Shown here piece after piece: positions 31,381 through 43,343 of a stretch of DNA of 64,000 nucleotides. Position numbers and translations under genes: made by a program. Numbering within the stretch: position 1 is the stretch's first letter; every line of letters begins with the position of its first letter. The stretch lies in NCBI GenBank assembly GCA_030704615.1, contig CM060734.1, forward strand, positions 14,200,001 to 14,264,000, in the 5' to 3' direction. The stretch comes from Takakia lepidozioides. Its lineage: Eukaryota > Streptophyta > Takakiopsida > Takakiales > Takakiaceae. The notes under the pieces were generated by a model. It did no database searches, was not told where the DNA came from, and saw only the letters and a list, made by a program, of their open reading frames with translations.

Positions 31381-32361
31381 TTAAGCATTGGGAGAGGGGT
31401 TGGTCATGGTAAAGGTACCCGTTAACTGAGCGTTGGTGCTGTGCAGGGGCGGTGGAGGAGCCGGCAGCAGCTGAAGCAACGTATTGACGTTGACAGAGCC
31501 CCTTGGCTGAAAGCCAGGAGGGACAGTGGGAGGGATCTCAATAAGAGTTAGTGGCTTGAAGCCACTTTGCTGTGCCTCTACAGCATTGTCGGGAGAGAGC
31601 TGGTTAGATAACCCGGGAAGGGGGGGGGGGTGTTTGTCCATCACGAGCTTCGCGTGCTTGTAGAAATTCTCCAGGTTAGCTCCAAGGTTTTGGGTGATAG
31701 ACGCCTGGTTCGATTCAAGGTAAGCGTAGTGCGCGTCGTGCTGTGTCGCAATGGTATGGGCGACTCTGTTTTCCATGGCCGCCAGGTCTCCTTTGAACTC
31801 TGATTTGATAGAAATGGCATGTGTTGCTAGTTTTTTGTCGATCTCAGACATCAGATGGTCGTGGCCTTGCTTGGAATTCGAAGCAGGTTTGATGGTGAGT
31901 GAGTGGACTGTGTCCGCAAGGGCTTGGTTGACATTGGCCACACGCAGCCTCTCAAGAATTCCAGCTGCTGGTGGGGTTGCGCCGTTGAGACTGTTTGTGT
32001 GTGGTTCAAATTTGATGAGCCTGTCAATTACAGGAATAGGTGGCCGGTTGCACCATTGAGCGTACACACTAGGATTTTTGCAGGTGATTAGAGCCATACC
32101 AGTGTGCCTGGTTTTCTCCATCCTGTCGATTTTGTTGAAGTGGATATGCTCCGTGTTGTCTTTGCCAAAAATGCCAATGAGAGTTGCCTCAGTGTCAACC
32201 TGCGAATGTAACGGATTAAGATTCTTGGCCACCAAAGTGAGAGCATCACGCTTGGCGATGGCTTTCAGAGGTGTGGCAGTGATCCCTGTCATACTGGAAC
32301 GGCGAGTGCGGAGCTGTGGTTTTATCAATGTATGCGTGACGCGTACACCTTGTACTAACAT
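31381..32361 (-). CDS. LINE L ORF1-like protein
   Basis: 326 residues. Positions about 45-110 (ALTLVAKNLNP, ATLIGIFGKDNTEHIHFNKI, GMALITCKNPSVYAQWC) look like an RNA-binding RRM-type fold, as in many LINE ORF1 proteins. The middle is helical (SEIDKKLATHAISIKSEFKG) and the C terminus proline-rich. It lies upstream of the endonuclease in the same direction, the normal ORF1 place. ORF1 proteins coat LINE RNA. The start codon is uncertain; the first Met at 32361 is a reasonable choice. Homology is inferred from position and pattern only. Confidence 0.55.
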   Translation of the reverse strand: MLVQGVRVTHTLIKPQLRTRRSSMTGITATPLKAIAKRDALTLVAKNLNPLHSQVDTEATLIGIFGKDNTEHIHFNKIDRMEKTRHTGMALITCKNPSVYAQWCNRPPIPVIDRLIKFEPHTNSLNGATPPAAGILERLRVANVNQALADTVHSLTIKPASNSKQGHDHLMSEIDKKLATHAISIKSEFKGDLAAMENRVAHTIATQHDAHYAYLESNQASITQNLGANLENFYKHAKLVMDKHPPPLPGLSNQLSPDNAVEAQQSGFKPLTLIEIPPTVPPGFQPRGSVNVNTLLQLLPAPPPPLHSTNAQLTGTFTMTNPSPNA

Positions 32362-32500
32362 GCGTTTCTTGGTGTCGACAACGACAGCACATGGCGTTTC
32401 GCCGTATACCCACGCGGCTGTATTTCCTACGTCGTCGCCGCATGATAAAATGCATGGTCAGCTTATTGGCGATTTTGCCAAGCAAAGTGTCACTGGCCAT

Positions 32501-33764
32501 GTACAGTGAAAGGTAATCGGTCGACGCAGAGAGGTCATTCTATATTTGTATATATATATAACTGGGGTTAGGGTCAATGGCCATTAGGAGCTCCGACCAA
32601 CAACGTCTTATGAGTACATTTTCTTGGACCCTGCTGACTGCTCATCAGTCAGCAGGATCAAGGAGAAAGCAGCAAAGGGGTAGGGGGTTTATTTTATAAA
32701 TAGGGCAGGAAATGGAGGAAGAGAATGTACTATAGATGTTATTTGTCTTGAGTTGAAATTTCGGTCTAAACTGAGGGTATATAGGCCCTCTCCTTTCCCC
32801 CTTTGCTACTCTTAGTCTTAGTTGGGGGGGGGAGAGGGAGGAAGGGAGCGAGAGCTGGAAGCCCACTGCAGCTCTTAGATCTATATATCATTATTTGTAA
32901 TTTGGAATAGGCCAACAAAGTAAGTGCTTAGAAGGGGCCCAGTAGTATGTGCAGCTGTCATCCCTTTTCTTCCTCTGGTTTATCCTCTTTTCATGATTCA
33001 GGATAAGTGGGATGCACTTTCCATGCACCAGACACATTATTCAAAGGTCAGGACCAAAGGTACCATGGGTACATAGTTGACAGTGGACACTATGTACTTT
33101 TTACCCTGCACTGGCATTGCATTCCTAATTACATGGATCAATGAAACAAGACAGTAAAATGAAATTGCTGACCACAACCCACCCATGCTTAGAAGTGTCC
33201 GAGTCTTCTTTGCCTCTAGCCACTTGCCCTGTTGGTCCTTCAAAGCTTCATGTTTTGCAGATGTTGGCTGATTGCCGAGGCTAGTCGGAGGACGAAACCC
33301 ATTGCATACCAATCCAAATGAAAAGGCTCATGACAGAACCACGCACGACATGTATTGCTAGTCAACAAATGCACCCACATGCAAAGGGGTGGTAAGTATG
33401 ACCACAAGAAGCCACTAAAATGTCGTTGCAGTGATACCAATCAAGGCACATTGGACACTCCTTTATGAGCAACACCTTCTTAGAAGGAGGGCTAGAGGGG
33501 TGCACAATAGGCAAGGGCTACATCGCAATTCCCTTCCCTTTCGTACTTAGCAAATGGCGGAACAAGGGGTACATTACTACGGGAGCAGTAGTGGGTAGTG
33601 TAGTGACCGTGGGCCGTGAACCACGATATCACACGGCCACATTAGCATCGGCTTTAACCAATAGAGGGAGTAGTGGACCGTTTACCACTATGGCTCACGA
33701 CCACTACAACGAGGCAGTTTTTTAGCAAACCTTTTAGGTTGCGTAGGCAGTTAGGCAAACGGTC
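32501..33764. other. Intergenic DNA, no gene seen
   Basis: Short open frames without motifs. Includes a TATATATATA run at about 32553 and a G-rich tract near 32823. Nothing supports a gene. Confidence 0.5.
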
Positions 33765-33850
33765 TGTCGTGCGCATACATATCGCTACACAACTACATCG
33801 CTGTCCAAACCACATCACGCATATATGCACAATAAAGTAGTCTGCCACAA
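33765..33850. repeat. 86-bp direct repeat, left copy
   Basis: TGTCGTGCGCATACATATCG...CTGCCACAA. The same 86 bp recurs at 34204-34289, on the other side of the 351-bp repeat, with two differences seen. Confidence 0.85.
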
Positions 33851-34201
33851 TGATAGAAAACTAAGAAGACACTGTTTACACAAGAAACATGAAATCCAAT
33901 ACCATCACTCTTTAAAATACTAGTCAAGCCAGGGGCACCCCAAGCTATGGGGACTCCACCCCACAACAACCTATCATCCCTTCATAAGCACACTCAGATT
34001 CTGAACGATGAAGGAGCTCGGTCGTGCAGGCTCCACTCGAGAGAGATGAGCCGCATGACTGACGCTCTCGTGAAGATAAGACGGTTCAGGTGTCAAACTA
34101 AACTTGACACCTGACTTAACACTTGAAGTAAATCCAAGTGTTAAATACAAATAACTAGCTTTATTCTAGTTAGTTTCACACTGTGTTTATTTAACCTGAC
34201 A
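33851..34201. repeat. 351-bp LTR-like repeat K, copy 1
   Basis: TGATAGAAAACT...TGACA, with TG...CA ends, about 97% identical to 39912-40262 and exactly the same length. It contains three successive hairpins (34087-34113, 34117-34143, 34153-34171). No target duplication flanks it. It may be an LTR of the gag-only element between the two copies, or a solo LTR. Confidence 0.7.
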
Positions 34202-34203
34202 GT

Positions 34204-34289
34204 TGTCGCGCGCATACATATCGCTACACAACTACATCGCTGTCCAAACCACACCACGCATATATGCACAATAAAGTAGTCTGCCACAA
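34204..34289. repeat. 86-bp direct repeat, right copy
   Basis: Second copy of 33765-33850. On the minus strand it is preceded by a G-rich GGGGGGCGAT, which may be a polypurine tract for the gag-only element. Confidence 0.8.
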
Positions 34290-34451
34290 TCGCCCCCCTA
34301 GCTGGTGGATAGGTCCCTCTAACTCCAGATAGCTACAAGATGTAATAGCCACAGCCGTACTAAGTCCTCTATCACTGTCCCTATTGTACTCAAACTCTAT
34401 AGAGATCCTGGCTCAAGTTCACAGATTGCAAGACGGCGACTAACGATGGGG

Positions 34452-36542
34452 CTACTCTTGTACCCGGCCTCTTGGAGTGTTTTGACATTCTACCTGTGGT
34501 ACCTCCGTCACAGGTGTGGGTATTATATGCACAGCAGGGTTTCCCCTGGACAACCGCTGCACCTCTGGAATCATTGTTTCCCTGACCAAGCCAGAATTTT
34601 CATAGAGAAGGTCCCCCTTCTCAATTTCTGCCACCACCTGTTCTGTAGTGGGGATATCTAACCCTTTTTTTTCCAAATCAATTATTTGTGGTGGAACTGC
34701 ATGGACAACTTGTGGTAACTCTGTGACAAGCCGATCATTTGGCTGTGATGGCTGTGATACTGAAGTAACCTCATGTTCTCTCTCCACAGGTTGCGTTGTT
34801 TGTACCCACATCTCTCTGTGCTGCTGTGCCCCCTCTTGCACAAGAGTATGAGTAACTTCTTCCTCTGTCTGTCTCGTAGCCAATGGTTCTCCTTCTAATG
34901 TGATCCCTTTCCTCTGCCTCTTAGGCTGTTGATGCTCTGCCAATCCCCCTTCACCTTGTGAAGAACCTTGCTCTTCTATGGCAGGCTGCTCCGCACATGA
35001 ATCCCATGCCTCCCATATCTCTCCCTCAGGAGCAGGAGGTGGACCATCCCGCCTGGGAGCCGGTACCACCTGAGCTGTAGCCATGGCAGCGAGCCTCTGC
35101 TCTAGCTGCTGAAGCTGGTTGGCCATGCCTTGGTCAATACCCTGACCTCCGCGTCCTTAATGTTGAGCTTGCCCTTGGCCTGCACCTCGTCCTCTCTGGG
35201 CTGGTCCACCTCGCCCCCGGACACCATTGTTCCCTTGGAACTGGCCTGGGTGCAACTCAGGATGCAAGTCATAACACTGGGCATCTCCATGCCCATACTT
35301 GCCACAATGCCCACACTGCAACTGTACAGGCTGTGCTTATGCCGGCCTTTTGCCACTCTCTGGGCAATCTCTCTTGACATGGGGTCCTCCATATGTCCAA
35401 CATATCACCCCTGGTTGTTGTTGGCTTGCAAAAGATGCTATTGGCCTCTGCACCTGAGGTCCCCTTTAAGCTCCATGAAATTTGGGTTGGGAAACCTTGC
35501 CCCCCTGACCACGCTGTTGGGCAGTCCTTTGTGCCTGTGGGCTGGCAGCTGCGCCTCGTGCAGGCATGTCTTTGCCAAATCCAATGGTAACAACTCGCTC
35601 CTCCACCATGTTGAGCTCAATCCGCTCAGCCAGCAGAAACACATCTGCTAATGTGGGTTGGGCTGCTTGTAACAGGGTTGCATCCCGCACCCTTCTCCTG
35701 AGCTCCTTGTCCAAAATTCCATACCAGAACTGGATTTCCTGAGCTTCAGTAACCCCTTGGGTCACACTTATCAAGCGCCTCATACGAGTATACGCCTCTC
35801 GCAGGCTCTCACTGGGTTTGCGCTGGAAGTCTTGCAAACTTCGCAGCTTCTCTGTCCGTACACCTTGGTAGTTCCTCCGCAACTCCTGGAAGAACTCCAC
35901 CACCGGGCTGAATCTAGGCACATGTGTTGTAGTCGTGGGATGATGAGTAGTAGGACTTTCTGCAGAAGTACCGACACTACTTGTTCCACTACTAGTGCTA
36001 GCCGTGGGAGGTATTGGTGTTGATGCCGCTACTGGTCGCGTTGTTCCTCGAGTAATGGAGACGTAGTTAGGTTACCAATACATCCTCCACTCTTCAATTT
36101 CTGCTTCATGTCCTCGCCTGAATTCGTGGTAATCGTCCATAGGCAGGCTTTCCAAATGCTGGAACAATCCATTCCACGCCATGAATGGGGTGAACAGCTG
36201 TGGATTGCGCATCTGCTGCAAATCACACCAGCTATCGAACTCCTGGATAAAGTCATCCAGCTCGATTGTGCCCACAGCTCCAGAGTACCTACGAGGCCCC
36301 TTGGTAGCTCCATACATCTCCTCCATGTCGTCCCACAACAATGGTGAAGAAAATTGCACGCTTGTTGCTGAAGCCTCCGGGTCTGTGTCAGACTCTACAG
36401 TAGTTGAGGGAGGAGGTGAAGGTGCTCTGAACCGAATACCTCGTCTTGTGAACCCACTCTCACTGTTACTGCATGTAGCCGTACTCCCCTCAAAACCCTT
36501 GGGTAACTCCGTGATGACACTCACAATGTGCACCTCCCCCAC
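34452..36542 (-). pseudogene. Gag of a gag-only LTR element, with two zinc knuckles
   Basis: Minus-strand frames in order: 36072-36542 (acidic, then FIQEFDSWCDLQQM and DDYHEFRRGHEAEIEEW), 35466-35921 (FSPVVEFFQELRRNYQGVRT, SLREAYTRMRRLI, IQFWYGILDKELRRRVRDAT; a retrotransposon capsid pattern), then two cysteine motifs in another frame at about 35290-35400 (CWTYGGPHVKRDC and CGHCGKYGHGDAQC), then 34452-35126 (QLQQLEQRLAAMATAQ coiled coil, P/Q/E-rich tail). Stops separate the parts. No protease, RT or integrase follows, so the element would depend on others for mobility. Confidence 0.65.
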
Positions 36543-37083
36543 GTGACACTATAAGGCTCTAGTACTAATTCTAATAGTGACACGGGTGGGCATTTGTTGC
36601 AGTTTAAGGGTCATATCCCAGTGGCTCAGGGCACCTGCACCTGCATCCACCGCAAGAACTCCTATGGTTGGCTGGTCATCAACCCAGTCTCACCATAGAA
36701 GAAACACTGGTGGTCTTGCTGGTCATCACTCCAGCCTCACCACCGACAGCATACTCTAGGATTGACCGGTGATTAAATCCGGCCTAATCCCTATGAAAGC
36801 AAGCGCCCACACAAAACCAACATGGCGCACAGTCAAGCATGCAGGTGTTGGGGGGGATCCAAACACAAGAAATCAAAACATCAACACCCCCACACCAAAA
36901 TCCATCTGCAATGCTGATCCTCCAGAATATCCCAGCCCAAAACCCCGGACTGACTGGCCTCCACCAAGAGAGGCTTTGGACACTACAAGTACAAAGTAAT
37001 GAAAATAGTAAAGAGAGGGAGGGGAAGAATAGAAGCCCGACCAAGCAAGATCTAATCCTGATCTATGCTATCAACTGCCAGAC

Positions 37084-37812
37084 TTATCTCAAAGTGCCTC
37101 GCTCTGCATGATGATAAGGTGTAGGAGGTATATCTATGTCCAGAAACCTGCCACTAACCTTGTCCCAAGCTACAGTAGCTTGCTCTAACCAACCCTCCTC
37201 CTCTTTCTGCCAGGTAAAGACAAAGCAATACTCCCCTATCTCCCGCTCACTGAACACTAAAGAAAATAAAAGTAGGGTCTGACAGTCTCTCAACTCGAAA
37301 GCTTTGAGACGGTTGCGGGCGTCCTCATTGCGAATGACTGCATCTCCTTCAAGCAGAACAAACTTTTCATTGCTAATGAACCCCCGCTCGTGGTTGCCCC
37401 GTGTAGAACGTGTCCGGCTGCAACCATGTCTGATTGCACAAACTTGTAAAGCTCCTGCTCCTCTGCTCCAGTACACCACGGCCTTGTGGCTGAACACCTT
37501 GGTCCCCGGGGCTGTCTTTGGCTGTGTTCCAAGCCTAGCTTTCACCCACCTTGGTATTTCACCTACAGCTGCAGAACTGCTGGCTCCAACAGAGTTCTGA
37601 CTGTCCAATGCAATATTGAGGCCCTCAACGCCAACTACAGCAGTTTGTTGTCTACTGCTAATGTCTGACTCCCAGTATGCAATCAACTCGTCCAACTGCT
37701 CTCCATTCAACTCAGTCTGAGTTCCTCGGGAAACATAAATCTTGTCCATTTGTGTGCACAGACTAAGAGAAGAGACATGCCCTTCAATTATGTCCTCATT
37801 TCCCCCAGCCAT
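37084..37812 (-). CDS. Unrecognised 242-residue ORF upstream of the gag-like frames
   Basis: Read from Met at 37812. The text has an acidic N terminus, then IPRWVKARLGTQPK, KAVVYWSRGAGALQVC, KFVLLEGDAVIRNED, QTLLLFSLVFSERE and GEYCFVFTWQKEEEG. No domain is recognised. It lies in the same direction as the gag-like frames and within the same element, so it may be a leader-encoded or N-terminal gag protein, or unrelated. Confidence 0.35.
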   Translation of the reverse strand: MAGGNEDIIEGHVSSLSLCTQMDKIYVSRGTQTELNGEQLDELIAYWESDISSRQQTAVVGVEGLNIALDSQNSVGASSSAAVGEIPRWVKARLGTQPKTAPGTKVFSHKAVVYWSRGAGALQVCAIRHGCSRTRSTRGNHERGFISNEKFVLLEGDAVIRNEDARNRLKAFELRDCQTLLLFSLVFSEREIGEYCFVFTWQKEEEGWLEQATVAWDKVSGRFLDIDIPPTPYHHAERGTLR

Positions 37813-39911
37813 ACAAGGAGGACATCCACAGATTTGTCTCTCATGTACACCACAACAGGTTCTAGAAACAGAATTGTGGATCTTTCATAGCACACTCACA
37901 CTCAAAAAATTCCATAGATTTTTAGCACAGTCCTAAAAACTAAAAGATAGGTAGATTTCCCCTTTCTACAGCTATCCCCTCAAAAACTGTGTCAAACGGA
38001 GCTCATATGACAAAGATATGACCAATTAGGCTCTAAATCGTTTAAATTAGAACAAAAAGGTTTTTTATTTATTTTTTATTTATTTTTTATTAAATTTTAA
38101 CACCAAAACGTTCTCGCCATTAAAAACTGTTCCCACGTTTTTTGCGATTCACTGCAGGTTCCCTAAGAATTCCTTGGACGTAGTTTTCATGGCGCACTGG
38201 GAGTCAATGCAGAACACCTCAACGTGAAAAGTTGAGGAGATACCCTGAGTCACTTGAAACTGAAAGGTGTCAATCTACGAAAGGTTGAGGAGGAATCAGA
38301 GAATGGAGGACCACAAGTATCAGGAGTAGACTGGTCTACAGCAGTCATTGCCAGTTCTATGGGACCTGATTGAAATAAGAGGGTTGTCTGGCCACGGCAC
38401 GGATGGTAATCAGGGGAAAGGGTTGCCTGCAACACCTTGGAACCCTGCAACACAATGGACGTGTCGATTCGTAATTTTGTGATGTTGGCATCTTCTACTT
38501 GTCTTGTCACATGATCTCTTCTTCTTCTTATGGACTGATAGTGGCCTGCGATTATTGTTGGCTTTTCTACTTGCGCTCCCTGCAACACACCTCTCCGGTG
38601 CATCGTCCAGCACTGCTTCCAGCCACCTCAGACTGCCATCAAATCACCGAAGTTGCGCATGAGGAAAACCGCCCCTGCAAAAAGCAAAATCCTCCGTCGC
38701 TTTCTCCAAATCCACATACTTGAAGGCCTCTTCAATCGCCCGTCTGCGACCTAGTTCCGGAATCCAGCCCCCAGCTTTTTGCTCCTCTTTCTTCCTAGCC
38801 TCTACCAACACCAGCGCGGGTATAAAACGGCTGTTAAGTAATGCTCAACAGCCACCTGCAGTTGAGATAGCATCAAAGTAACCATCGGATGCGCTGCAAC
38901 ACTGCATCCCAAGCTTAGTCGAAAAGGCTGAAACCCATGTCATCATCAGACTCCTCATTGGCTTCCTCCTTTTCTCAACTGTGCATCACCAGTCGCAATC
39001 CATAGCAACAGCCCTTTCATAAGGAACAGAGCCACAAGTCCCCAAAGAGCACATGAAACCACATGCAGGTGAAGGTGATCTGCCTACAATTTGCTTGTCA
39101 CAGCTTTGAGGCAACAACCACAACATACCCATTGGACGGAGCATAAATGGTCATGTGCATTTCAGAGCTTTCCTGGAGAACTCGTCTGACCATCCTTCTG
39201 CTACAATTGTGCATGTTGCTTGTACTAGATTGTTGCAGAAGCTACCTGCAAGTGAACAAAGTGGCATTTAGCATTTGCAGCTGACCCCTACAATCTTGCA
39301 AACATCTTGTCAAGAAAGCTGCTGCATTCGGTAAAGCCATGTTGCTGCTGTGAACTGTCTCCACAGCTGAGCCTCTGCTGCCGTCTCAACGTCATCCCCT
39401 CCACATCACTTCATCTGCTTCATTCAGTCTGGCTACGCCATTCTCTTCTCTGCAACAAAATCTTCTGCATTGTCCCCATCTCCTCACCGTGGAAGGATGT
39501 GGCAGACAAGAACTCTCATGTCGCCACTGCTTAGGGCTGCTCCACGGACCTCAAAGCAGATTGATCAAGATTGCCCACACAAGTACAACCTGACGTAGGC
39601 CCTTCTGAAGATGTCGCAGCAAACTACAAACTGATTCGCTCACAGCCTCAAAAACACGGCAGCGGCTGTCAGTTCCAAGATTGAGTCCCTAGCATAGCTT
39701 GAATGAGACGCATAGCTGTGGTTGAGAGCCTTGGACAGACGAAAAGACCCGACTTCCCCAACAGTGCAAGAGCCCTCAGAGAAAATAGAAGAATGTGGGG
39801 ATCTGCATATCGCTTGGACTCATAGATTACCAAGTTATATTATAATAGTGCTAAAAAAAAACATCATATCTAGCTTAGCACTAGAAAACTAGATAGAGCA
39901 TCTCTCTCGAG
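37813..39911. other. Non-coding part of the gag-only element
   Basis: No gene recognised. Contains an AT-rich block at 38050-38095 (repeated TTTTTTATTTA). A 117-residue minus frame (38250-38603) has no known motif. Confidence 0.45.
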
Positions 39912-40262
39912 TGATAGAAAACTAAGAAGACACTGTTCACACAAGAAACATGAAATCCAACACCATCACTCTTTAAAATAGTAGTCAAGCCAGGGGCACC
40001 CCAAGCTATGGGGACTCCACCCCACAACAACCTATCCTCCCTTCATAAGCACACTCAGATTCTGAACGATGAAGGAGCTCGGTCGTGCAGGCTCAACTCG
40101 AGAGAGATGAGCCGCACGACTAACGCTCTCGTGAAGATAAGACGGTTCAGGTGTCAAACTAAACTTGACACCTGACTTAACACTTGAACTAAATCCAAGT
40201 GTTAAATACAAATAACTAGCTTTATTCTAGTTAGTTTCACACTGTGTTTATTTAACTTGACA
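39912..40262. repeat. 351-bp LTR-like repeat K, copy 2
   Basis: Matches copy 1 at 33851-34201, same orientation. It keeps the three hairpins. Confidence 0.7.
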
Positions 40263-40824
40263 GGTCATTAACGACCGCAGGCTGTAACGGCTCTTTCGAG
40301 CATAGTATAAAAAGGATGCACGCAACTTAGAGGGGGAGCAATATGAGTATCAGAGATCAGTGTGTATTCAGGGGACTCAGAGTGATTCAATGTGTACTTC
40401 TGTGATGATGTGACAAACTCTGAAGTAAAGCCATGCTATTCGAAGCATCTCTGTGTAGAGTGAACGTGAGATGGAGAGAATGTGCTTTATGAGATAACGT
40501 GAGATGGTGAGAATGTGTATCATCTCAGAATAGTTCTTTGTTTTGTCTTGACTACCATCTGCTTGTATGAACAAAGAAGCTTCAGTCATTTCGACTAAGA
40601 TCTTATATGCTAAAGAGACTGTAGGTTGGGCTTAATCAATAGGATTAAGCAGCCTATAGGGACATGGATTCATACGACGTTCATGGTTTAGCAATCCTTA
40701 AAACGATTACTTCGTAATCGTTTCTGAAAGCATACCGTCGGACAACCTCTGTTGTATGTCTTAGGAAATGGGCAGTAGCGCTGATAGCCTATTTTGACTA
40801 AGTCATAAACCAGCGGTTAATATT

Positions 40825-40841
40825 TGGCGACTATACTGGGG
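40825..40841 (+). promoter_or_regulatory. Gypsy E primer-binding site
   Basis: TGGCGACTATACTGGGG has the TGG start and GGGG end of a plant gypsy primer site and sits between a promoter-bearing leader and gag. Confidence 0.6.
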
Positions 40842-41444
40842 ACTAACGGTATGTTGAGTTCAAGTGAACTCAAGGAAGGATGGTTACTCAGTGATTTCTT
40901 GAAATCACAAAAGAACGAGTCAACGGAAGCAGAGGAATGGAAAGCATTCCTGAAAAAATTTCATGGCTTACCAATAGCAATACAACAAAAGATTTTTCTT
41001 TCAATTGCGAAAGAAGATGACAAATGGGGATTAAAGGGAGGAGTGATCAGTATTACACGAGCACCTTGGGACTGTAGAATCAGAAGTGAAGAATGGTTGT
41101 CCCGTCTAGCTTTATTGATTACATCCCAATCAGAAAAGTTTGTTACACTAGTTATATTTTCAGGGAAGGATGTTCAAATTATGAATATTGTCATATGATC
41201 ATAGAAGCAGTGGAGTACTGGATACCCAAAGACTTGTTACAAGTCAGATACACTGAGAAAGACAAATGGTATTATTGTGCCCATTGAAAGATTGGTGATC
41301 AATCAGTAAAGGGAAAATTAAGTCGTAATACGGATTCTGGCAAGATAGGGTAAATCTTGGAGAAAGGGTAGAGACCACTATAATTTTTCTTACTGACATA
41401 CCAAGACTGATTAAAGGGTACTGAAAAGGAATTTTGTATATGAT
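40842..41444 (+). other. Gypsy E leader with a short upstream ORF
   Basis: Frame 40824-41198 from Met at 40851 gives LKEGWLLSDFLKSQKNES, AEEWKAFLKKFHGLPIAIQQ, RAPWDCRIRSEEWLSRLALL. It is charged and helical, with no known domain. It could be a decayed N-terminal gag segment. The rest of the stretch is non-coding. Confidence 0.4.
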
Positions 41445-43245
41445 GTGGGAATGAATGAGGAAATTAAAGACAAAGCTAAACAAGACAGAGCTGAAAGAAT
41501 AGAGAAATATGCTGCAGAAAGGGAAGCTCGGTTGAGAAAAGAGTTCCCAGAATTACAAAACTTGAATATTATTCAAGGTAAGACATCAAGACAAATTGAA
41601 GGTGATAAACCAGAAGATCAGGAAATCGGATCGTTGGAAAGTGAGAACACTACTCCAGAAGGAGTTGCCAGTAATGCACTTGATGAATGGTTACCACAAG
41701 AAAGATTTGAAGGACCTTCTATAGTAACAAGTCCAAATCGAGGCTTTGCTAAAATATTGGAAGAAAGATTTGAGAATATTATGAGTGAAGAAGGTGAAAG
41801 AAGTGAAACTACTTGTCCAGAAAGGATAACCAGGACTGCACTCAAAGCTTTTAAAGTCATTAAACTTAGTAGGGACAACAGCTGGAAGACGGCTATCATT
41901 GGGACAAGGACCTCCTAGCTTTGAATCATTGTTTGGAAGACAAACACCAACAACACCACTAGCCTTGACAATCCCAACACCACCACAGCCAGCAGCAGCA
42001 GGACCATCCCAGTTTGGACAACCAGTTGCACCAGTAGCACCAGTTGCACCAGCTGCACCAATGGCTTTAGCAGCAAGCAAAACCAGACCGCCGTTCCCTT
42101 TATATGATGGGAAATCTGATCCGGATATCCATCTTAATCAATTTGAGAACATGTGCACCATTTACAATTAAGCAATAGACCAGGAAAAGATCCGATTATT
42201 TCCTTGTTCAATGGCCAGAAAAGGCATTGAATGGTTGGCAACCTTTCCAGCCAATCACTTTGCAAATTGGACGGATATAAGAGCCGCGTTTCAAGAAAGA
42301 TATAGATCCAACAAATCCACGTCTGAAATCTTCACAGGATTACAGAACCTGAGACAGAAAAAGAAAGAATTGGTAGTCGACTACCTGGAGAGAATGAAGA
42401 CTCTAATCAGGAAGCTACCTCAAGCACCAGGTGATGACTTACAAAAATCATGGTTCATCAACGGACTTCGTCCTGAATATATAACCATGGTTACAGTCAT
42501 GCCTAACAACACTTTGGCTGAAGCAGTAGGAACTGCAAAGAAATTGGAATTGGGATTCCATCAGAGCAGAAGTAAAGATTCCAAGGATCTCTTGGAAGAA
42601 GAAGACTTTGATGATGAAGAAAAGCCCAAGCAAAAGAAGAAAGAAGTGATTGACAAAACCACTTTGGATCAGAAGATAGCAGAGGCTATCAAGAATTTTA
42701 AAGATGAAGGACCACGGAAGGCAACATGGTGTCACAAATGCGGGACTGCAGGACACTTGGCAACGGAATGCCACATGAAAGACAAATACTGTGATATTTG
42801 TCATATGAACAATCATAATACCAGCCATTGTATTTACAATCAACGGGCCAAGAAGAGTGGGTACACACGAGAGGTGGGGGTACACCAAGTCCAAATCCGA
42901 CGGGGAGGATTGGATGGACCAAGACGATACAATATGGGTAATCGTTATCAGAGGCCACGAGATGACTATCCACCACGGGATAGAGAACATCAACCCAGAA
43001 ACAAAGAAATCACGAGATGCCACTACTGCAAGAAAGAGGGACACTGGAAACATGAATGCCAGTTACCAATCAAGCATGAGGCGGAAGTGGGAAATATGGA
43101 AGCCGGACCAAGTGTAGCCGTGAGTGTGGTAACCCCTGTAGTGGATACCCTTGCGGTAACCCGAACTCAGGCCAAGAAACAGAAACCTCCAGATAAGGAG
43201 ATTGAAGAAGAACGGAAACAATATCCAGTAAGTGCAGCATGGTAG
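41445..43245 (+). pseudogene. Gypsy E gag with three cysteine knuckles
   Basis: Frames 41445-41918 (charged KERAERIEKYAAEREA-type helix), 41899-42171 (proline/alanine-rich, then FPLYDGKSDPDIHLNQFENM) and 42211-43245. The last has the capsid pattern IEWLATFPANHFANWTDI, FQERYRSNKSTSEIFTGLQN, KKELVVDYLERMKTLIRKLP, and three CCHC-like motifs: CHKCGTAGHLATEC, CDICHMNNHNTSHC and CHYCKKEGHWKHEC. An in-frame TAA at about 42169 (YN.AIDQEKI) splits it, consistent with CAA to TAA. Gag binds genomic RNA. The two-part structure is due to decay. Confidence 0.8.
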
Positions 43246-43343
43246 AAAGAAAAGAGCTTACACCGGGAGGTAAGTAAAGCCATAGCCCAAATGCAAGAAA
43301 GAACCCATATACCTTCTGGAGAGATAATCAAATCAGACCAACG

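Larger units (their letters stand above)
28365..32500 (-). mobile_element. LINE L (non-LTR retrotransposon), 5' and middle part
   Basis: On the minus strand the order is ORF1 (31381-32361), endonuclease (30101-31261), linker and reverse transcriptase (to 28365). The RT is cut at 28364 by gypsy A and resumes at 2619. Stops and frameshifts are frequent, so it is an old copy. A run of eleven or so G at 31620 lies in ORF1. Confidence 0.8.

Noticed and set aside
33851-40262. A standard complete LTR retrotransposon bounded by the two 351-bp repeats
   Set aside because: No target duplication, no primer site beside either repeat and no adjacent polypurine tract; listed instead as LTR-like repeats around a gag-only region.
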